A stretch of DNA of 64,000 nt from Algiphilus sp. (GCF_023145115.1 NZ_JAGLEJ010000040.1:139617-203616), one strand, 5' to 3'. Shown: positions 41,756 to 50,984, counted from the first letter of the stretch. Notes: generated by a model from the sequence alone, not told the origin. Translations and numbers: made by a program.

Positions 41756-43974
41756 CAGGCGGACCCGAGCCCGGCGCGCGCGAAGGGCAGCCGGCGCACC
41801 CGCTTGCCGGTAAGGCGATGGACCGCATTGGCCACCGCCGGCGCCAGCGGTGGCACGCCCGGTTCGCCGACGCCGGTGGGCGCTTCCTGCGACGGCACGA
41901 TGTGCACGTCCACCTGCGGCATTTCGGACATGCGCAGGACCTGGTAGCGGTCGAAGTTGGCCTGCTGCGCCTTGCCATCCTCGATGCCGATCTCGCCGTA
42001 GAGAGCAGCGGCCAGCGCGAAGCCGACGCCTCCCTCCATCTGCGCGGCGATCTGGTCGGGATTGATCGGCACCCCGCAGTCCACGGCAACCGTCACGCGG
42101 TGCACCTTCGGCATGCCGTCGACCATGCTGACCTCGGCCACCTCGGCGACGTAGCTGCTGAAGCTCTTGTGCACGGCGATGCCGCGCGCGCGGCCCTCGG
42201 GTGCTGGTTCGCTCCAGCCACCCTTGTCGGCGGCCAGCTTCAGCACACCGGCCACGCGCGGCGCGTCCCCGAGCAGCGCCAGCCGGAATTCGACCGGATC
42301 CCTGCCGGCGGCCTCGGCGAGCTCGTCCATCAGGGTTTCCATGGCATAGGCGGTGTGGGTGTGACCCACCGAGCGCCACCACAGCGGCCGCACCGGCTGC
42401 TCGGGCGAGTGCAGTGCCACCGAGAAAGCCGGGATGGCGTAGGGGGTCGGCGACACGCCCTCGACCGAGGACTCGTCGACGCCGTTGTGGATCATGCCGG
42501 CCATCGCCTCGGTGGCGGCCATGATCGACTGCCCGACGACGGTGTGCCGCCAGCCGGCGATGTTGCCGTCCGCGTCGAGCCCGATGCGGGCACGGTGCAC
42601 GTAGAGCGGCCGGTAGAGACCGGCCTGCGTGTCGTCCTCGCGGGTCCACTGCACGCGCACCGGATCCTCGCGGTCGTGCTGTTCCTTGAGCGCGCGCGCC
42701 ACGTGCACGGCCTCGACCGTGAAATCGGCCCAGCCGTTGGCGCGGCGCCCGAAGCTGCCGCCGGAGATCAGCGTGTTCAGCTCGACCTTCGAGACATCGA
42801 GCCCGGCCGCCTCTGCCGCATAGGGATGATCGATGGACGGGAACTGGTGCCCGGCCCAGGTCTCGAGCCGGCCGTCGCGCAGCCACGCGACGCCGTTCAT
42901 GGGCTCCATCGCCGCGTGCGCGAGGTACGGGAAGCGGAAGCCGGCCTCGATCGTGGTCGCCGCACCCGCCAGTCCCGGCTCGGTATCCTGCGAGCTGGTG
43001 ACCGCGGTTCCGGGCGCATCGGCCAGCTTCTCGTACTGCTCGTACAGTGCCTCGCTCGAGGCCGGCCCGGCCGTCGAGAGATCCCACTCGATCTCCAGGG
43101 CCTTGCGCCCCTTGATCGCCGGCCACATGCCGGTCGCGACCACCGCGACGCCCTCGGGAATCTCGAGCACGGCCTCGACGCCGTTCACCTTCTTCGCTTC
43201 GGCTGCATCGAAGGACCTGAGCGTGGCGCCGAAGGCCGGCGGCCGCGCGATGACCGCGGTGAGCAGGCCCGGCAGCTGCACGTCGATGCCGTAGGTGGCC
43301 GTGCCGTCGGTCTTGCCCTTCGAGTCGAGGCGGTGCACGTCGCGCTTGCCGATGTAGACGAAGCGCGACGGATCCTTGAGCGCGACCTCCCCGGGTACGG
43401 CCTGCTGCGCCGCCGCCTCGGCGAGCTCGCCGAACGTGGCCGAGCGCTCGCCGGCGCTGACGACTCCCTTGCTGACAACGATGCCCGACGCCGGGACGTC
43501 CCAGCGCTCGGCAGCGGCCGCCACCAGCATGGCGCGGGCGGTGGCGCCGGCTCTGCGCATCTGCATCCAGGAATTGGCGATGGCGGTGGACCCGCCGGTG
43601 CCCTGCATGCCGCCCATGACGAGATTGCCGTAGCGTTCGGCATCTGCCGGCGCGTACTCGGCGCGGACCGCGGTGAGATCGGCGTCGAGCTCCTCGGCGA
43701 GGATGGTGCTCAGGCCCGTGGTCACGCCCTGTCCCATCTCGTGGTGCTTGATGACCAGGGTCACGGTGTTGTCGGGCGACACGCGCACGAAGGCGTTGGG
43801 TGCGAAGGCCTCGCCCGCGGTGTCGGCGGTATCGGCGGCATGCGCGCGGCCGGCGGGCGCGAGATGCAGGCCGAGCACGAGGCCGGCGGCGGCCGTGCCC
43901 TTGAGGAAGTCGCGGCGCCCGAGCGCGGCGGCAGGCTCTGCGGCGACGATGCGGGCGGGGTCGGAGAAGTGCAT
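41755..43974 (-). CDS. Tat-exported molybdopterin-binding hydroxylase large subunit (IorB-like)
   Basis: The 739-residue protein has a Tat signal (ALGRRDFLKGTAAAGLVLGL, twin Arg at about 20-21, cleavage near AHA about 45). The body follows isoquinoline 1-oxidoreductase beta subunits: KHHEMGQGVTTGLSTILAEE, MGGMQGTGGSTAIANSWMQM, HAAMEPMNGVAWLRDGRLET, GGSFGRRANGWADFTVEAVH and PTGVGEPGVPPLAPAVANAV, the last with the catalytic Glu near the Mo. It hydroxylates a heterocycle or aldehyde in the periplasm using water; the natural substrate is unknown. It pairs with the [2Fe-2S] subunit 10 bases upstream. The start at 43974 precedes the Tat motif directly. Confidence 0.93.
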   Translation of the reverse strand: MHFSDPARIVAAEPAAALGRRDFLKGTAAAGLVLGLHLAPAGRAHAADTADTAGEAFAPNAFVRVSPDNTVTLVIKHHEMGQGVTTGLSTILAEELDADLTAVRAEYAPADAERYGNLVMGGMQGTGGSTAIANSWMQMRRAGATARAMLVAAAAERWDVPASGIVVSKGVVSAGERSATFGELAEAAAQQAVPGEVALKDPSRFVYIGKRDVHRLDSKGKTDGTATYGIDVQLPGLLTAVIARPPAFGATLRSFDAAEAKKVNGVEAVLEIPEGVAVVATGMWPAIKGRKALEIEWDLSTAGPASSEALYEQYEKLADAPGTAVTSSQDTEPGLAGAATTIEAGFRFPYLAHAAMEPMNGVAWLRDGRLETWAGHQFPSIDHPYAAEAAGLDVSKVELNTLISGGSFGRRANGWADFTVEAVHVARALKEQHDREDPVRVQWTREDDTQAGLYRPLYVHRARIGLDADGNIAGWRHTVVGQSIMAATEAMAGMIHNGVDESSVEGVSPTPYAIPAFSVALHSPEQPVRPLWWRSVGHTHTAYAMETLMDELAEAAGRDPVEFRLALLGDAPRVAGVLKLAADKGGWSEPAPEGRARGIAVHKSFSSYVAEVAEVSMVDGMPKVHRVTVAVDCGVPINPDQIAAQMEGGVGFALAAALYGEIGIEDGKAQQANFDRYQVLRMSEMPQVDVHIVPSQEAPTGVGEPGVPPLAPAVANAVHRLTGKRVRRLPFARAGLGSA

Positions 43975-43984
43975 GGCGTCCTCC

Positions 43985-44443
43985 TCAGGCCGCGAGCTGC
44001 TCGGCGGCGCGATGGATGGCGGCGCGGATGCGCTGATAGGTCGCGCAGCGGCAGATGTTGCCGGCCATGGCGTTGTCGATATCGTCGTCGCTGGGTGCCG
44101 GGTTGCCTTCCAGCAGCGCCACCGCGGACATGATCTGCCCCGACTGGCAGTAGCCGCACTGCACGACGTCGAGCGCCACCCAGGCCGCCTGCACCGCCTT
44201 CGCGGTCTTCGAGGACAGGCCCTCGATGGTGGTGACTTCCTGGTTCTGCGCGATGCTGAACGGGGCCGAGCAGGAGCGCATCGGCTGGCCGCCGACGTGC
44301 ACGGTGCACGCACCGCACTGCGCGATGCCGCAGCCGTACTTGGTGCCGGTGAGACCGAGCTCGTCGCGCAGCACCCACAGCAGCGGGGTGTCGGAATCGA
44401 CCGCGACGTCGTGCGTCTCGCCGTTGATCTTGAGAGCGGGCAT
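43985..44443 (-). CDS. [2Fe-2S] small subunit of the molybdenum hydroxylase (IorA-like)
   Basis: The 152-residue protein has the plant-ferredoxin-type cluster (C38, C43, C46, C58 in YGCGIAQCGACTVHVGG and RSC) and the second cluster near Mo (C96, C99, C131, C133 in VQCGYCQSGQIMSA and NICRCATYQRI). It passes electrons from the Mo centre to an acceptor. No signal peptide is present, so it probably crosses with IorB by hitchhiking. There is no FAD subunit gene nearby, as in IorAB-type enzymes, which use cytochromes. GGAGG at good spacing supports the ATG at 44443. Confidence 0.95.
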   Translation of the reverse strand: MPALKINGETHDVAVDSDTPLLWVLRDELGLTGTKYGCGIAQCGACTVHVGGQPMRSCSAPFSIAQNQEVTTIEGLSSKTAKAVQAAWVALDVVQCGYCQSGQIMSAVALLEGNPAPSDDDIDNAMAGNICRCATYQRIRAAIHRAAEQLAA

Positions 44444-44613
44444 GGCACGCCTCCGGTTCGTGGATCCATCGCTTGTTGGCCGGACCGCGCTACCGGACCG
44501 GCACGCCTCTGTCGGCAGACTACCGAAACATCGGTGGCAGCGGCATTACCGGCCGGCAAAACGTCCGGGCGCCGTGGAACGGCATCGCGCCGTCGCTTTT
44601 GTATAGTCGCGGC
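44444..44613. promoter_or_regulatory. Divergent promoter region of the molybdenum hydroxylase operon and the DUF2868 gene
   Basis: This spacer holds ACCGA-N4-TCGGT (44522-44535), a small inverted repeat suitable for an operator of the hydroxylase operon. On the plus strand TATAGT (44602-44607) is a good -10 element, only 6 bases from the DUF2868 ATG, so that transcript would be almost leaderless. No convincing -35 is seen. No regulator gene is adjacent to the operon. Confidence 0.4.
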
Positions 44614-45948
44614 ATGCTCGCCCGGCGTCCCCGCATCCCCGTTTCCGACCGCCTGCTGATGGAACTGGTTCGGTGGCGCGAGGAATGCGCCGGCCATCCT
44701 GCCGATTCGATGGAGGCCGACGCCGCGGCGCGTGCAGCCGGAGGGCCGCTGCAGGCGCGCATCGCGCACCGCGCGCGACGCCTGCCCGACTGCGGCCCGC
44801 TGCGCGCCGGGCTGCGACGCGCGCGCATCGTGCTGATGGCCGCCACCGGCGCGCTGGTGGCAGCCTTCGGCATTGCCGGCATCCTCGCTGCCGGCGGTGC
44901 CCTCGGCAGCGCCGATCCGGTCAGCCTGCCGCTCGCGCTGCTGGTGGTGGTCGGCCCCAGTCTCGCGACGCTGCTGCTGTGGCTGGCGCTGCTGCCGATG
45001 CTGCGCGGAGGCGGCGCGACGAGCGCGCTGTCGGCGCTGATCGCGCGTCACTTCGACGACCGCGCCACACCGGCGGGCGACGCGCTGCGACTGCTGCTGC
45101 TGGGTCGCGGCGGCCGCTGGATCGCGGCGAGCGTGGCCCACGCCGCCTGGCTCGGCTATACGCTCGGCACCGGCGCCGCCCTGCTGATCCTGCTCAGCGT
45201 GCGCAGCTATGCGCTGAGCTGGGAGACCACGCTGCTCGACGCGGAAACCCTGGCAGCCTGGGCGCACGCGCTCTCGGCGGTGCCGGCGCTGCTCGGCTTC
45301 GCGGGCGCCGAGTCGCTGCCGCTGCGGCCACCGATGCCCGACGGTGCGCGCGAGGCCTGGGCGGCCTGGCTGCTGGCGGCGGTGATGGTCTACGGCGTGC
45401 TGCCCCGGGCCCTGGCGCTGCTGGTCACGCTGGCGCTGGCGCGACGGGCGCTGCGCGCGAGCAGCGACGATCTGCACCAGCCCGGCTACGCGCGCCTGCG
45501 CAGCCGGCTGCTGCCCGACCACGGCACGGCCCGCGTGGTCGATGCCCCGCCCGCACCGGAGACGGTCGCGGCCGCGCCGGCCGGCGTCGCGCTGCCCGCC
45601 GGTGCCCTGCACGCGCTGGCGCTGGAGACGGAGTGTCCGGCTGACCCCCTCCCGCCCGACTGGATCTGGCTGGGCGCGGTGGACGACCGCGACAGCCGCG
45701 AGCGCGCGCTGGCCGAGCTGCAGCGCGACACGGTGCGCGGCCTCGCCATCATCGTGCGCGGTGCCGCCACGCCCGACCGCGGCAACCGGCACGCGGTGGA
45801 AGCGCTGCGCGACGCGGCCGGCGCTCCCGCGGTGCTGCTGCTGGCCGGCCCCGTGCCGCCGGCGCGGCACGCCGACTGGCAGCGCCTGGCCGAGCACGCC
45901 GGACTGACCCTGGGTGTCTGGCCGCCGGCCGAAGGCGGCGACGCGTGA
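44614..45948 (+). CDS. DUF2868 membrane protein
   Basis: The 444-residue protein has a soluble N-terminal helical part (MLARRPRIPVSDRLLMELVR) and two membrane helices near 75-96 and 108-130. A third lies near 175-200 with AWLGYTLGTGAALLILLSVR, and a fourth near 255-275 with AWLLAAVMVYGVLPRALALL. A soluble C-terminal domain follows. YGVLPRALAL and the SYALSWETTLLDAETL segment fit DUF2868. Function is unknown; this family is nearly always paired with a DUF3482 GTPase as here (GTGA overlap with the next gene). Confidence 0.88.
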   Translation: MLARRPRIPVSDRLLMELVRWREECAGHPADSMEADAAARAAGGPLQARIAHRARRLPDCGPLRAGLRRARIVLMAATGALVAAFGIAGILAAGGALGSADPVSLPLALLVVVGPSLATLLLWLALLPMLRGGGATSALSALIARHFDDRATPAGDALRLLLLGRGGRWIAASVAHAAWLGYTLGTGAALLILLSVRSYALSWETTLLDAETLAAWAHALSAVPALLGFAGAESLPLRPPMPDGAREAWAAWLLAAVMVYGVLPRALALLVTLALARRALRASSDDLHQPGYARLRSRLLPDHGTARVVDAPPAPETVAAAPAGVALPAGALHALALETECPADPLPPDWIWLGAVDDRDSRERALAELQRDTVRGLAIIVRGAATPDRGNRHAVEALRDAAGAPAVLLLAGPVPPARHADWQRLAEHAGLTLGVWPPAEGGDA

Positions 45949-47330
45949 GTCGGCGCGACCCCATGCAGGTGGCGGTGGTCGGTCACACCAACACCGGCAA
46001 GACCTCGCTGCTGCGCACGCTGGCGCGCGACAGCGGCTTCGGCGAAGTGTCCGACCGCCCGGCGACGACGCGCGGCGTCGCCGCCATCGAGCTGCTCGCG
46101 GAGGACGAGCCGGTGCTGCGCTGCTTCGACACACCCGGCCTGGAGGACGCCGTCGACCTTGCCGGATACCTGGTGCCCGACGGCAGCCCCGCCGAGGACC
46201 CGGTGAGCCGCATCGAGGCCTTCGTCGCCGGCGATCACGACGCGGGGCGCTTCGAGCAGGAAGCCAAGGTGCTCCGCCAGATGCTGCGGGTGGACGCGGC
46301 GCTCTACGTCATCGACGCACGCGAGCCGGTGCTGGCCAAGCACCGCGCCGAGCTCCGCCTGCTCGCGGACTGCGGCCGCCCGCTGCTGCCCGTGCTCAAC
46401 TTCGTCGCCGCCGCCGATGCCGAGCCCGAGCGCTGGCGCGCGCAGCTCGCCCGCAGCGGCCTGCACGTGCTGGCGGAATTCGACACCGTGGTCTTCGACC
46501 TGCACGCCGAGACGCGCCTGTTCGAGAAGCTGGCAGCGCTGATCGAGACCGAGCGCCCGCGCATCGCGCGCCTGAACGCCTTCCGCGCCGAGCAGCGCCG
46601 TGCGCAGATCGACGATGCCTGCCACGCCATCGCGCAGCTGCTGGTGGACGCCGCCGGCGCGCGGCGGCGTCTGGCAGCCGGGGCCGATACCGGCGCTGCC
46701 CACGCCGCGCTGCGCGATCAGCTGTGCCGCATCGAGCAGGCCTGCGTGGACCGACTGCTCGACACCTTCGCCTTCGAGCTCGGCGCCTACCGGCCGCCCG
46801 ATCTGCCGCTGCACGAGGGCCGCTGGGTGCTCGACCCCTTCGACCCCGAGAGCGCGCGCGTGCTCGGCATCCGCACCGGCTCGGCGGCAGCCGCGGGCGG
46901 CGTCGCCGGCTTCGGCGTCGACGCCCTCACCGGCGGACTGAGCCTGGGTGCCGGCACACTCGTCGGCGCCGGCGTGGGCGCGCTGGTGGGCGCGGGCGAG
47001 AACGTCGGGCGCGACTGGCTGGACCGGCTGCGCGGCCGCCAGACCATCGTCACGGACACCACCACGCTGGCCGTCCTGGCGACCCGCCAGACGCAGCTGC
47101 TGCTCGCGCTGCTGCGGCGGGGTCACGCCAGTCAGCAGGCACTGGCGCCGGTCACCGCGGACGGCTGGCCTTCCGACGCCGTGCGGCGCGCGGTCCTGCG
47201 CGCGCGAGCGCACCCGGAATGGTCGCGCCTGAACCCGGAGCACGATGCCGGCGCCGCCGCGCGTGCCGTCCGCTCCCTGGCCGCGCCGCTGCGCGACGCC
47301 GTCGCCGATGCCGCACCGGCACCGCGATGA
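45945..47330 (+). CDS. DUF3482 domain GTPase
   Basis: The 461-residue protein has a Ras-like G domain: G1 VAVVGHTNTGKTSLLRTLAR (about 8-27), G3 LRCFDTPGLEDAVDL, and the G4 position around VLNFVAAADAEPERW, which lacks a clean NKxD. A helical DUF3482 domain follows, with a glycine- and alanine-rich stretch (AAAGGVAGFGVDALTGGLSL, GAGTLVGAGVGALVGAGENV) that could insert into the membrane like bacteriocin-type hairpins. The start GTG overlaps the DUF2868 stop by four bases. The pair may act in membrane remodelling or stress; function is not established. Confidence 0.9.
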   Translation: MSRRDPMQVAVVGHTNTGKTSLLRTLARDSGFGEVSDRPATTRGVAAIELLAEDEPVLRCFDTPGLEDAVDLAGYLVPDGSPAEDPVSRIEAFVAGDHDAGRFEQEAKVLRQMLRVDAALYVIDAREPVLAKHRAELRLLADCGRPLLPVLNFVAAADAEPERWRAQLARSGLHVLAEFDTVVFDLHAETRLFEKLAALIETERPRIARLNAFRAEQRRAQIDDACHAIAQLLVDAAGARRRLAAGADTGAAHAALRDQLCRIEQACVDRLLDTFAFELGAYRPPDLPLHEGRWVLDPFDPESARVLGIRTGSAAAAGGVAGFGVDALTGGLSLGAGTLVGAGVGALVGAGENVGRDWLDRLRGRQTIVTDTTTLAVLATRQTQLLLALLRRGHASQQALAPVTADGWPSDAVRRAVLRARAHPEWSRLNPEHDAGAAARAVRSLAAPLRDAVADAAPAPR

Positions 47331-47480
47331 GCTCGTGGACCCGCGCAGGACAGCCCGACACGCGCACGGCTGCGCTACATTGGCCGCCCCCTTCACCCCG
47401 CGATCCGTGCCCGGCTTGATCCCGCCCCCCGCCGCCCCTGCCCGATGCCGTCCGGCGCCGATCCCGTGCGGAGCGCCGCG

Positions 47481-48395
47481 ATGATCCCGACCGCCTGGCG
47501 TCAGCAGCTGCAGAGCTGGTTCCTGCGCTTCGCGGCCGGCGGCTGGCTGCCCGCGCGCTGGTTCGCGGCGCCGCCGCCACCGCCGGCGGCACGCGCGGCG
47601 CGCGAGGGGCCGCTGACGCTGGAGATCGTCAGTCACTGCTGGAACTACAGCCACTTCCTGGCCTATCAGCTCAGCTCGCTGGTGCAGTTCCCGCCCGAGC
47701 GGCTGGCGGTCACGATGACCGTGTTCCACGCGCCCGAGGACACCCGCACGCAAGCGCTGCTCGCCTACTTCGCCGATCAGCACGTGCCGGGTGTGACCTG
47801 GAACTGGCGCGAGCTGCCCAGGGAGCAGCTCTTCCGCCGCGGCATCGGCCGCAATCTCGCCGCGCAGCAGACCGATGCCGACTGGATCTGGTTCACCGAC
47901 TGCGACGTGATGTTCCGCGCCGGCTGTCTCGACGCGCTGGCGCGGGCGCTGCAGGGCCGCCGGGATGCGCTGCTCTTCCCGCGCGAGGAGCGCATCACGC
48001 CGCTGCTGGCCGAGGACGACCCGATGCTGGTGCGCGGCGCCGAGCCGCGCCTGGTGGACATCGACGACAGCCAGTTCGCGGTCAAGACCCTGAAGCGCGC
48101 CACCGGCCCCATGCAGATCACGCACGGCGACGTTGCACGCGCCTGCGGCTACTGTCCGACCCTGCGCCTCTACCAGACGCCGGCCGACCACTTCTGCAAG
48201 GCCTACGAGGATCGCGCCTTCCGCTGGCTGCTGGGCACCGGCGGCAACGGCATCGATGTGCCGGGCGTCTACCGCATCCGCCACGTCTTCAAGGGCCGCT
48301 ACCGCGAGGACCGCGCCAGCAGCCGGCTGCGCGGCGCCATCCGCCGCGCCAAGTCCTGGCTGGGCGAGCGCCTCGCCGGCCACCGGCGACCGTGA
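47481..48395 (+). CDS. Glycosyltransferase, GT-A fold
   Basis: The 304-residue protein has LTLEIVSHCWNYSHFLAYQL near its N-terminus and the metal-binding WIWFTDCDVMFRAGCLDALA (DxD-type) at about 136-155, then TLKRATGPMQITHGDVARAC. It is a likely inverting GT-A transferase related to family 2. A basic C-terminal tail (GAIRRAKSWLGERLAGHRRP) may bind the membrane face. It overlaps the next glycosyltransferase by four bases (GTGA). The ATG at 47481 follows GGAG. Sugar and acceptor are unknown. Confidence 0.72.
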   Translation: MIPTAWRQQLQSWFLRFAAGGWLPARWFAAPPPPPAARAAREGPLTLEIVSHCWNYSHFLAYQLSSLVQFPPERLAVTMTVFHAPEDTRTQALLAYFADQHVPGVTWNWRELPREQLFRRGIGRNLAAQQTDADWIWFTDCDVMFRAGCLDALARALQGRRDALLFPREERITPLLAEDDPMLVRGAEPRLVDIDDSQFAVKTLKRATGPMQITHGDVARACGYCPTLRLYQTPADHFCKAYEDRAFRWLLGTGGNGIDVPGVYRIRHVFKGRYREDRASSRLRGAIRRAKSWLGERLAGHRRP

Positions 48396-49297
48396 AGTTC
48401 TACGTCTTCTCCTTCAACCGCGCCGAGTTCCTCGCCAACTGCGTGGACTCGATCGCGCGCTGCGCGCCCGACTGCCGCGTGGCGGTCTACGACGACGCCA
48501 GCACCGACGATGCCACCCGGCGCGTGCTCGACGCACTCGCGCGCGACCACGAGGTGGTGGTGCGCGGCCACGACTCGCGGCACAAGCTCGGCGGCCTCTA
48601 CGCCAACATGCAGGCCGCCTGCGAGGCCGGTCTGGCCGACGGCGAGGACACGGTCTGCTTCGTGCAGGACGACATGCAGGTGGTGCGGCCGGTCACGCCG
48701 ACCGACCATGCCGCCATCGCGCAGTACTTCGCGGCGCGCCCGCGGGCGGGCTTTCTGCTGCCGCAGTTCGACAAGGGCCGGCCGCGCCGGCGCGACCCCG
48801 AGCGCCTGCGCTTCGACCCCGATTCGGGCAGCTACATCCGCGCCGAGCGCCGCCAGGGCGCCGGCATCCACTACGCCGACGTCGCCATCACGCAGCTGTC
48901 GCGCCTGCAGGCGCACGACTGGCGCTTCCTCGAGGGCGAGCCCGCCAACCAGCGCCAGGCCGCCGCGCACTTCGAGAGCCTCGGCACGCTGTTCGCGCCC
49001 TTCCTGATGTGGCTGCCCAACGGCCCGGCCTACCGCGGCAAGCGCAAGACGCGCGCGCTGCGCATTGCCGAGCAGCGCCGCGCCTGCGGCTTCTTTCCCT
49101 TCGCCGAGATGACGGGGGACGGGATCGCGGCCCTGCGCGGGCGCGACCCGGAGGTGCTGCCCACCGCCGAGCAGTTCCTGCGCACGCGCGACGACGCGCT
49201 GCCGCCGCCGTGGACCTACGATCCGCTGGAAGGGCTGAGCTGGCTCAAGAAGCGGAACAACTTCGAGCTGTGGGTGCGCCGCACCCTGCGCCGCTGA
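48392..49297 (+). CDS. Glycosyltransferase family 2-like protein
   Basis: The 301-residue protein starts at a GTG and reads MKFYVFSFNRAEFLANCVDS, followed by CRVAVYDDASTDDATRRVLD, the family 2 nucleotide-sugar Asp motif. TVCFVQDDMQVVRPVTPTDH carries the DxD-like metal site (about 91-96). The rest is less typical. The GTGA overlap with the previous transferase implies co-translation and probably a shared pathway. The C-terminus ends in basic residues. It is convergent with the methyltransferase gene, six bases apart. Confidence 0.75.
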   Translation: MKFYVFSFNRAEFLANCVDSIARCAPDCRVAVYDDASTDDATRRVLDALARDHEVVVRGHDSRHKLGGLYANMQAACEAGLADGEDTVCFVQDDMQVVRPVTPTDHAAIAQYFAARPRAGFLLPQFDKGRPRRRDPERLRFDPDSGSYIRAERRQGAGIHYADVAITQLSRLQAHDWRFLEGEPANQRQAAAHFESLGTLFAPFLMWLPNGPAYRGKRKTRALRIAEQRRACGFFPFAEMTGDGIAALRGRDPEVLPTAEQFLRTRDDALPPPWTYDPLEGLSWLKKRNNFELWVRRTLRR

Positions 49298-49303
49298 GCG
49301 TGC

Positions 49304-50107
49304 TCAGTCGCGCCGCGTGAGCACGGCCGCGCCCTTCTCCAGGCGGTGCCAGGCGACATCGAGCGGATAGGCCGCCGACCACTGCGCGACGATGGCGCGC
49401 TCGTCGGCGCGGTCGGCATCGTCCATGACGATGGTGGCGCGCGGCGACAGCTTCTCCCACAGGATCGGCACCGCCGGATAGCGGCTGCGGCTGGCCGAGG
49501 AGGCCAGCGGCCCGTCCACCAGCAGCAGGTCGATGTCGGTGACATCGCCCAGCGCCCCGGCGTCGTACCAGGGATAGCGCTGGCCGTCGACGGCCTGCTC
49601 GGCGATGGGGGCGCAGACCACCGTGACCAGGTCATCCAGCCCGCGCGCGCGCAGACGCTCGCGGGTCTGCTCGGCGTAGTGCGCTTCGTGGTCGATGCTG
49701 GTGATGCGGCCCCGGCCGTGCCGGCGCAACAGCTCGGCGAGGAACACCGTCGACAGGCCGCTGCCGAGCTCGACGATATGCGCGGGGCGCCGCGCCAGCG
49801 TCAGCTCGCCGAGCAGCGCCAGCAGATCCGAGGAAGCCGCCCAGCCGCCGGCGCGCGGCAGCGGGAAGGCGCCGTGATCGATGACCCGGCGCGCGTCGAG
49901 CGCGGCCTCGTGCTGGGCGCGCAGCGTGCGGTACTGCTCGCGGGTGACGCGGTCGCGCGCGTAGAGATAGGCCGCCACGCCGAGCACGCCGAGGGTATAG
50001 GCCGCGGCCGGCCCGAGCAGCCAGAAGACCGGGATGCTGCCGAGGAAGAGCACCGCTCCGCCGGTGCGGAAGCGGCGGAGGCGCTTGCTGGTGGACTCGG
50101 CGCTCAT
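49304..50107 (-). CDS. Membrane-anchored class I SAM-dependent methyltransferase
   Basis: The 267-residue protein has one or two N-terminal helices (AVLFLGSIPVFWLLGPAAAY and TLGVLGVAAYLYARDR). A Rossmann methyltransferase domain follows with AHIVELGSGLSTVFLAELLR (motif I, about 109-128), GRITSIDHEAHYAEQTRERL and DIDLLLVDGPLASSASRSRY. It resembles the family of methyltransferases found in surface-polysaccharide loci. The acceptor is unknown. Upstream on the same strand is the family 2 glycosyltransferase, with 37 bases between, so the two are probably an operon. Confidence 0.78.
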   Translation of the reverse strand: MSAESTSKRLRRFRTGGAVLFLGSIPVFWLLGPAAAYTLGVLGVAAYLYARDRVTREQYRTLRAQHEAALDARRVIDHGAFPLPRAGGWAASSDLLALLGELTLARRPAHIVELGSGLSTVFLAELLRRHGRGRITSIDHEAHYAEQTRERLRARGLDDLVTVVCAPIAEQAVDGQRYPWYDAGALGDVTDIDLLLVDGPLASSASRSRYPAVPILWEKLSPRATIVMDDADRADERAIVAQWSAAYPLDVAWHRLEKGAAVLTRRD

Positions 50108-50144
50108 GCGGCGGACTCCGGTGTCGGGAATGGGATGGCGGGCA

Positions 50145-50984
50145 TCAGGCGGCGGCCTCGTAGCCGTCGTCGACCAGCTGCCGGATGCCGCGGTCGGTCT
50201 CGATGCGCCCGCTGCGCGCCACGTCGACGCGCCACTGCTTGTTGGCGCGCACCATGGCCTCGTCGCGGTAGCCGCGACTGTGATCGAGGTGCACGCAGAT
50301 GGCGTTGTAGCGGACGTGGCGCGGCTTGACGCCGGCGTTGCGCAGGCGCACGCCGAACTCGCGGTCGAGCCCGCCCCAGGCCATGCGCTCGTCGAAGCCG
50401 TTCACCTTCATGGCATCGGCCAGCCAGACCGAGCCGTTGGACCCCTTGAAGTTGCAGCGCGCCGTGGTCAGGCGGTTGAGCAGCCCGGCCCGCGAGGGCG
50501 GCGCGGCCAGCTTGAGATTCTTGCGGTTGCGCGGCAGGCCGTGGGCGCGCAGCCAATCGATGTCGAAGCAGCGGCCGGCGAGGATGTCGTCGCGCGTGAT
50601 GGCCTCGCTGGTGGCCATCGGCAGCTTGCAGTAGCTGCCCGACAGGAAGTGGCCGGGCGCGGCATGGCGCACGTGCTCGGCGAGGAAGTCGCGGCGCGGG
50701 ATGCAGTCGCCGTCGGTGAACACCAGGTACTCGCTGCGCGCGTGCAGGATGGCCTTGTTGAGGATGCGGCACTTGCGGAAGCCGTCGTCGCGCTGCCAGA
50801 CGTGGCGGATGTCCATGCCGGTCTCGGCGCGCATGCGCGTCAGCAGCGCGCCGGTCTCGTCGGTGGAGCCGTCGTCGCCGACGATGATCTCGAAGTCGCC
50901 GTGATCCTGGGCGCTGTAGCCCCACAGCACCTTCTCCAGCCAGGCCGGCGAGTTGTAGGTGGTTACAATGACGGTGAGCCTCAT
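50145..50984 (-). CDS. Glycosyltransferase family 2 protein
   Basis: The 279-residue enzyme starts MRLTVIVTTYNSPAWLEKVL. It has FEIIVGDDGSTDETGALLTR (nucleotide-sugar site), VFTDGDCIPRRDFLAEHVRH (DxD, about 87-106) and the C-terminal galactosyl-type motif NGFDERMAWGGLDREFGVRL. This is the GT2 plus Glyco_transf_7C layout of chondroitin-synthase- or LPS-type transferases. It is cytoplasmic, with no membrane helices. Divergent from capA with a 94-base spacer. Confidence 0.88.
   Translation of the reverse strand: MRLTVIVTTYNSPAWLEKVLWGYSAQDHGDFEIIVGDDGSTDETGALLTRMRAETGMDIRHVWQRDDGFRKCRILNKAILHARSEYLVFTDGDCIPRRDFLAEHVRHAAPGHFLSGSYCKLPMATSEAITRDDILAGRCFDIDWLRAHGLPRNRKNLKLAAPPSRAGLLNRLTTARCNFKGSNGSVWLADAMKVNGFDERMAWGGLDREFGVRLRNAGVKPRHVRYNAICVHLDHSRGYRDEAMVRANKQWRVDVARSGRIETDRGIRQLVDDGYEAAA

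Noticed and set aside
41755..46134. A very long minus-strand open frame running through and beyond the iorB-like gene
   Set aside because: Only the part up to 43974 codes for a recognisable protein. The rest is the reverse of iorA and of the DUF2868 gene; GC-rich DNA lacks stop codons in several frames.
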